NCBI GenBank assembly: GCA_013387265.2 | Contig: JABFTP020000144.1 | Location: 120,359,100-120,423,099, forward strand | DNA length: 64,000 bases | Direction: 5' to 3' | Origin: Cryptolaemus montrouzieri | Lineage: Eukaryota > Arthropoda > Insecta > Coleoptera > Coccinellidae | Shown: positions 61,590-64,000 of the stretch, piece by piece | Layout: every line of letters begins with the position of its first letter | Position numbering within the stretch: the first letter of the stretch is position 1 | The notes under the pieces: generated by a model | What the model was told of the DNA's origin: nothing | The model's database searches: none | What the model saw: only the letters and a program-made list of their open reading frames with translations | Program-made: the position numbers and the translations under genes

Positions 61590-62755
61590 CTGTTTTTTAT
61601 ATGCGCGCTTCCCAGGAATAGTCGAACCTGTTACACCACATGAGTGGGCGCCTGGGAAGAATTGAGGTGTCTGTTTATTCGCTTCTTGAAGAGGACCAAA
61701 TTATTGGGAATATGTTGGACGGAAGCGTTCCACAGCTCACCGGCCCTGTAAACGAAGGAATTTTTATAGAGAGGTTCGAGGGTCGTTAAATGTACCGCCA
61801 TATGATGAGAACTCCTTACCAGCCTAGTGTTGCGGCAAAATATGAGTTTTCCCGGAACAAGGTCTTTCAGCTCTTTGAAACATCTTCCGTGGAAGTATCT
61901 GTAAAACAGAGAAAGGTCAGCAACTTGTCTTCGGAGAGCCAACGGTTGGAGAAAGCGGGTGATCTCCGGGTGGTCGATGGGGCGCACAGCTCGTTTTTGG
62001 ATACTATCCAACATCCGCAACGAATGTTTGGGCGCAGACCCCCATACATGGGAACAATATTCCAAAGCAGGTCGAATCAGCAACAGCTGAAATGACGTGA
62101 TGTATCGCTTGGCTCTGAAAAGAAAAGTAAGTTTAGCTGATGCCGACTTAGCTATTGCTGATCCATGTTCATGCCAGCGAAACCCGGAGTTGACCGTTAT
62201 TCCGAGAAGGTGCAAAGAATCTTTGGATGCAATTTGTTGGCCTTGCATCATTAGAGGAGGTTCTCCAGCGGAGACCTTTCTAGAAAACGTAGTTGCTTGC
62301 GTCTTGCTCGCGTTGAAACTCACCAGGTTCAACTGACCCCACTCAGATATCCTCTGTAAGTCAGAGTTTGAGTTGTCAATTTGTTGACATCTCTGACGCT
62401 GAGATTCCGCAGCTGTAATCGGCCACAGACTACTGAAAGACGAAACCAGTGTACAATCGTCTGCAAAACCGAAGATCTTGTTCTCTGTAGATGACAGAAG
62501 ACCGTTTACCTGCAACAGAAACAAGGTTGGCAAAATAATGGATCCCTGAGGTACTCCTGCTTGCAACTGGAAACAATCAGATGTTATACTGTCGACCACA
62601 ACTTGTATTGATCTAATTGAAAGAAAGTTACTTATCCAACCCCGCAATTTTTCGAGAAGCCCATATGCAGCAAGTTCATTCAACAAGGCTGCATGCCCTA
62701 TCGAAGGCTTTAGAGATGTCAAGGGCTATTGCTCTAGATTCCCCATGGTTTTCCA
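61590..62755 (-). mobile_element. Jockey-like LINE with intact 363-codon RT 3' frame
   Basis: The minus-strand frame 62722-61631 carries HAALLNELAAYGLLEKLRGW, LQAGVPQGSIILPTLFLLQV (motif B), NKIFGFADDCTLVSS (catalytic FADD), LNLVSFNASKTQATTFSRK, LHLLGITVNSGFRWHEHGSA and LEYCSHVWGSAPKHSLRMLD. Upstream in another frame (62755-62700) lies ESRAIALDISKAFDR (motif A). The 5' half of RT and the endonuclease are missing. The 3'UTR begins at 61630; a scrap of it recurs at 47630. Confidence 0.85.
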
Positions 62756-63190
62756 TCGTTGATGTACAAACATGAGTGGATCTATCTCGCCTCACTCTCT
62801 TTCTTCCGCTTGATATTCGAGATAATGGATGGTGCGTGGGAGTATGAGGTTCAATCAAGCCTGGTTGATTAATTGCCTCATTTACAGCAAGAATGCGAGC
62901 AGCATTACCTTCTTCTATTTTTTTCATTCTGTATCGCTCGGACCTCTCGCGCCAGTTTTTCCTGTGGGTCTTTTCTCCCTTCTATTCAAACTGTCTATTT
63001 GTCTGGTGAGGCCCTGCTATTTTAGCTGTTGCCATTTAGATAGTCTAGCAGCTTTGTACAGTTCGTACTCATGCGGGTTGTTTCTTAATTTTTCTCGTCT
63101 TCTACGTTCACATTCCTTTTTCTGTAGTCCCCTCTTTTCAAGCTGCTTTTCATTTAATATTGTTTTACAGCCATTTCGCAAAAACAAAAC
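62756..63190 (-). pseudogene. Fragment of an orphan basic ORF family, fused to the LINE
   Basis: The minus strand reads KKECERRRREKLRNNPHEYE, LYKAARLSKWQQLK, a stop, QIDSLNRREKTHRKNWRE, later LAVNEAINQPGLIEPHTPTH and RISSGRKRVRRDRS. I recall similar proteins (an N-terminal NPxxYExYKxxxxxRW and REKRxxRKxWR block, then a GRKxxRRNRS block) as unnamed, highly repeated arthropod ORFs. Frameshifts near 62930 break it. The LINE RT joins directly after the GRKRVRRDRS block. Confidence 0.4.
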
Positions 63191-63202
63191 ATGGACTATA
63201 GG

Positions 63203-63570
63203 TCACCTGTATGGACGACATGCACCTGCATGGACACATTATGTCCATACAGGTGAGAAAACGATGAAAATCACCATTATTTTATATGATGTGGAGCATA
63301 TTGACTCAGGTTTTTTCGGAACAGGAATCTCATAACTTAATGTTGTTAATTGATTAATAAAGATACTTGAATAGATTATTGTAGCACTTACTTTTTACTT
63401 AACTTCTTCACATGCTTGCGAACACAATCTTACTAATTACACGTGCGTTTTCTGTGCTACGTCTGCCACACTTATGAGATGCTAACACATATACAGCAGA
63501 TATAAGCGTGGCTTATAGTGCGCCCTCTATTCTACAATTTAAGAAGTTTCCCGATGTCCATACAGGTGAC
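63203..63570. mobile_element. Small TIR element (GTCACCTGTATGGAC ends)
   Basis: GTCACCTGTATGGAC at 63203-63217 faces its exact complement at 63556-63570. A third, internal copy (GTCCATACAGGTGAG at 63242) lies near the left end. No ORF inside is recognised. Confidence 0.6.
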
Positions 63571-64000
63571 GAAAATTTCTGGAACAAACTTCGAAACACG
63601 ATAAAAAATAGTATAAATCGATTCTTTTGAAAAGAGAGGATTTACAAAAATTCGAAAAATGCTTATATCTATAGTTTTGGCGTGTGTTAGATAAAAACAA
63701 TCGTAAAAACAAGCGAATAAATAGAATACCAGCAGAAAAAACAGACCATGCCCGTTCCTTAATCAGGCATCTAAACTCGCATCATGCCTCCTACGATTGC
63801 CCCTAAAGTGTGAGCACACGAAATGTAACAGGGGAACCATACTATCTTGCGTATTATTCAATAAACGAGTGAGAAAACCTGTGGAAAAAACTTGTTCCCC
63901 TGTCGCTATTGCACTAGCAATAGCTTGTCTGTTTATGTTGTGTTAGTTTCGTGCAAAAAGGGTAACAAAAATTTCTCTTCTTAGCAGCTTCATTGTCTTA
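63571..64000. other. Right edge, nothing recognised
   Basis: An inverted pair AACAGGGGAAC (63819) and GTTCCCCTGT (63893) could form a hairpin. No gene identified. Confidence 0.3.

Noticed and set aside
1..64000. CRISPR arrays, bacterial operons or prophage
   Set aside because: Direct repeats here are satellites or transposons; split genes and spliceosomal introns show eukaryotic DNA.

Overview
The window reads as nuclear DNA of an insect; the order cannot be fixed from sequence alone, and a beetle is only a guess. Reasons: split genes with GT-AG introns, an insect-type core promoter (TATA box plus TCAGTT initiator), CYP4-type cytochrome P450 genes, a Tango11/Mff gene, and a dense load of mariner, Tc1-like, piggyBac, hAT, pogo, Penelope, LINE, SINE and MITE remnants in AT-rich sequence.

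Conventional genes are few. (1) The last two coding exons of a CYP4-type P450 (gene A, + strand, 254-1823) enter from the left edge. (2) A second, apparently intact CYP4-type P450 (gene B, + strand, 12689-48281) has eight coding exons. These join in frame into 498 codons plus a stop and carry every P450 signature motif. Its 1,497 nt of coding sequence are spread over 35.6 kb, because introns 1, 3, 5 and 6 are filled with transposons. The last two exons of A and B have identical lengths (174 and 164 nt) and phases, so they are tandem paralogues. (3) A mitochondrial fission factor homologue (Mff/Tango11, - strand, 58521-50615) has three coding exons giving 207 aa and lies tail-to-tail with gene B. 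(4) A small cysteine-containing ORF at 59153 (+) starts about 630 bp from the Mff start codon, head-to-head, with a DRE-like motif between them; it is unrecognised and tentative.

Layout: 1-1.9 kb gene A with a mariner in its last intron; 1.9-12.4 kb intergenic transposon graveyard (pogo, LINEs, split mariner, piggyBac, mariner); 12.6 kb gene B promoter and exon 1; 12.8-32.7 kb intron 1, holding a Tc1-like element with ~750 bp terminal inverted repeats, two convergent LINEs sharing an (AT)n tract, a hAT copy, a 2.64 kb near-identical tandem duplication containing a Tc1-like element with a nested SINE, a foldback MITE and Penelope and Tc1 remnants; 32.7-48.3 kb gene B exons 2-8, with LINEs nested in LINEs, a SINE nested in a LINE and a ~275 bp satellite; 48.6-50.3 kb a second long-TIR Tc1-like element; 50.6-58.5 kb Mff, whose introns hold a 60 bp minisatellite, Penelope, a LINE ORF1 and a 1.14 kb mariner with both TIRs; 59-64 kb a small ORF, MITEs, a LINE and a fragment of an orphan ORF family.

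The genes do not form a pathway. The P450s are expected ER-membrane monooxygenases and Mff is a mitochondrial outer-membrane Drp1 receptor. The most informative content is the transposon architecture around an intact P450.
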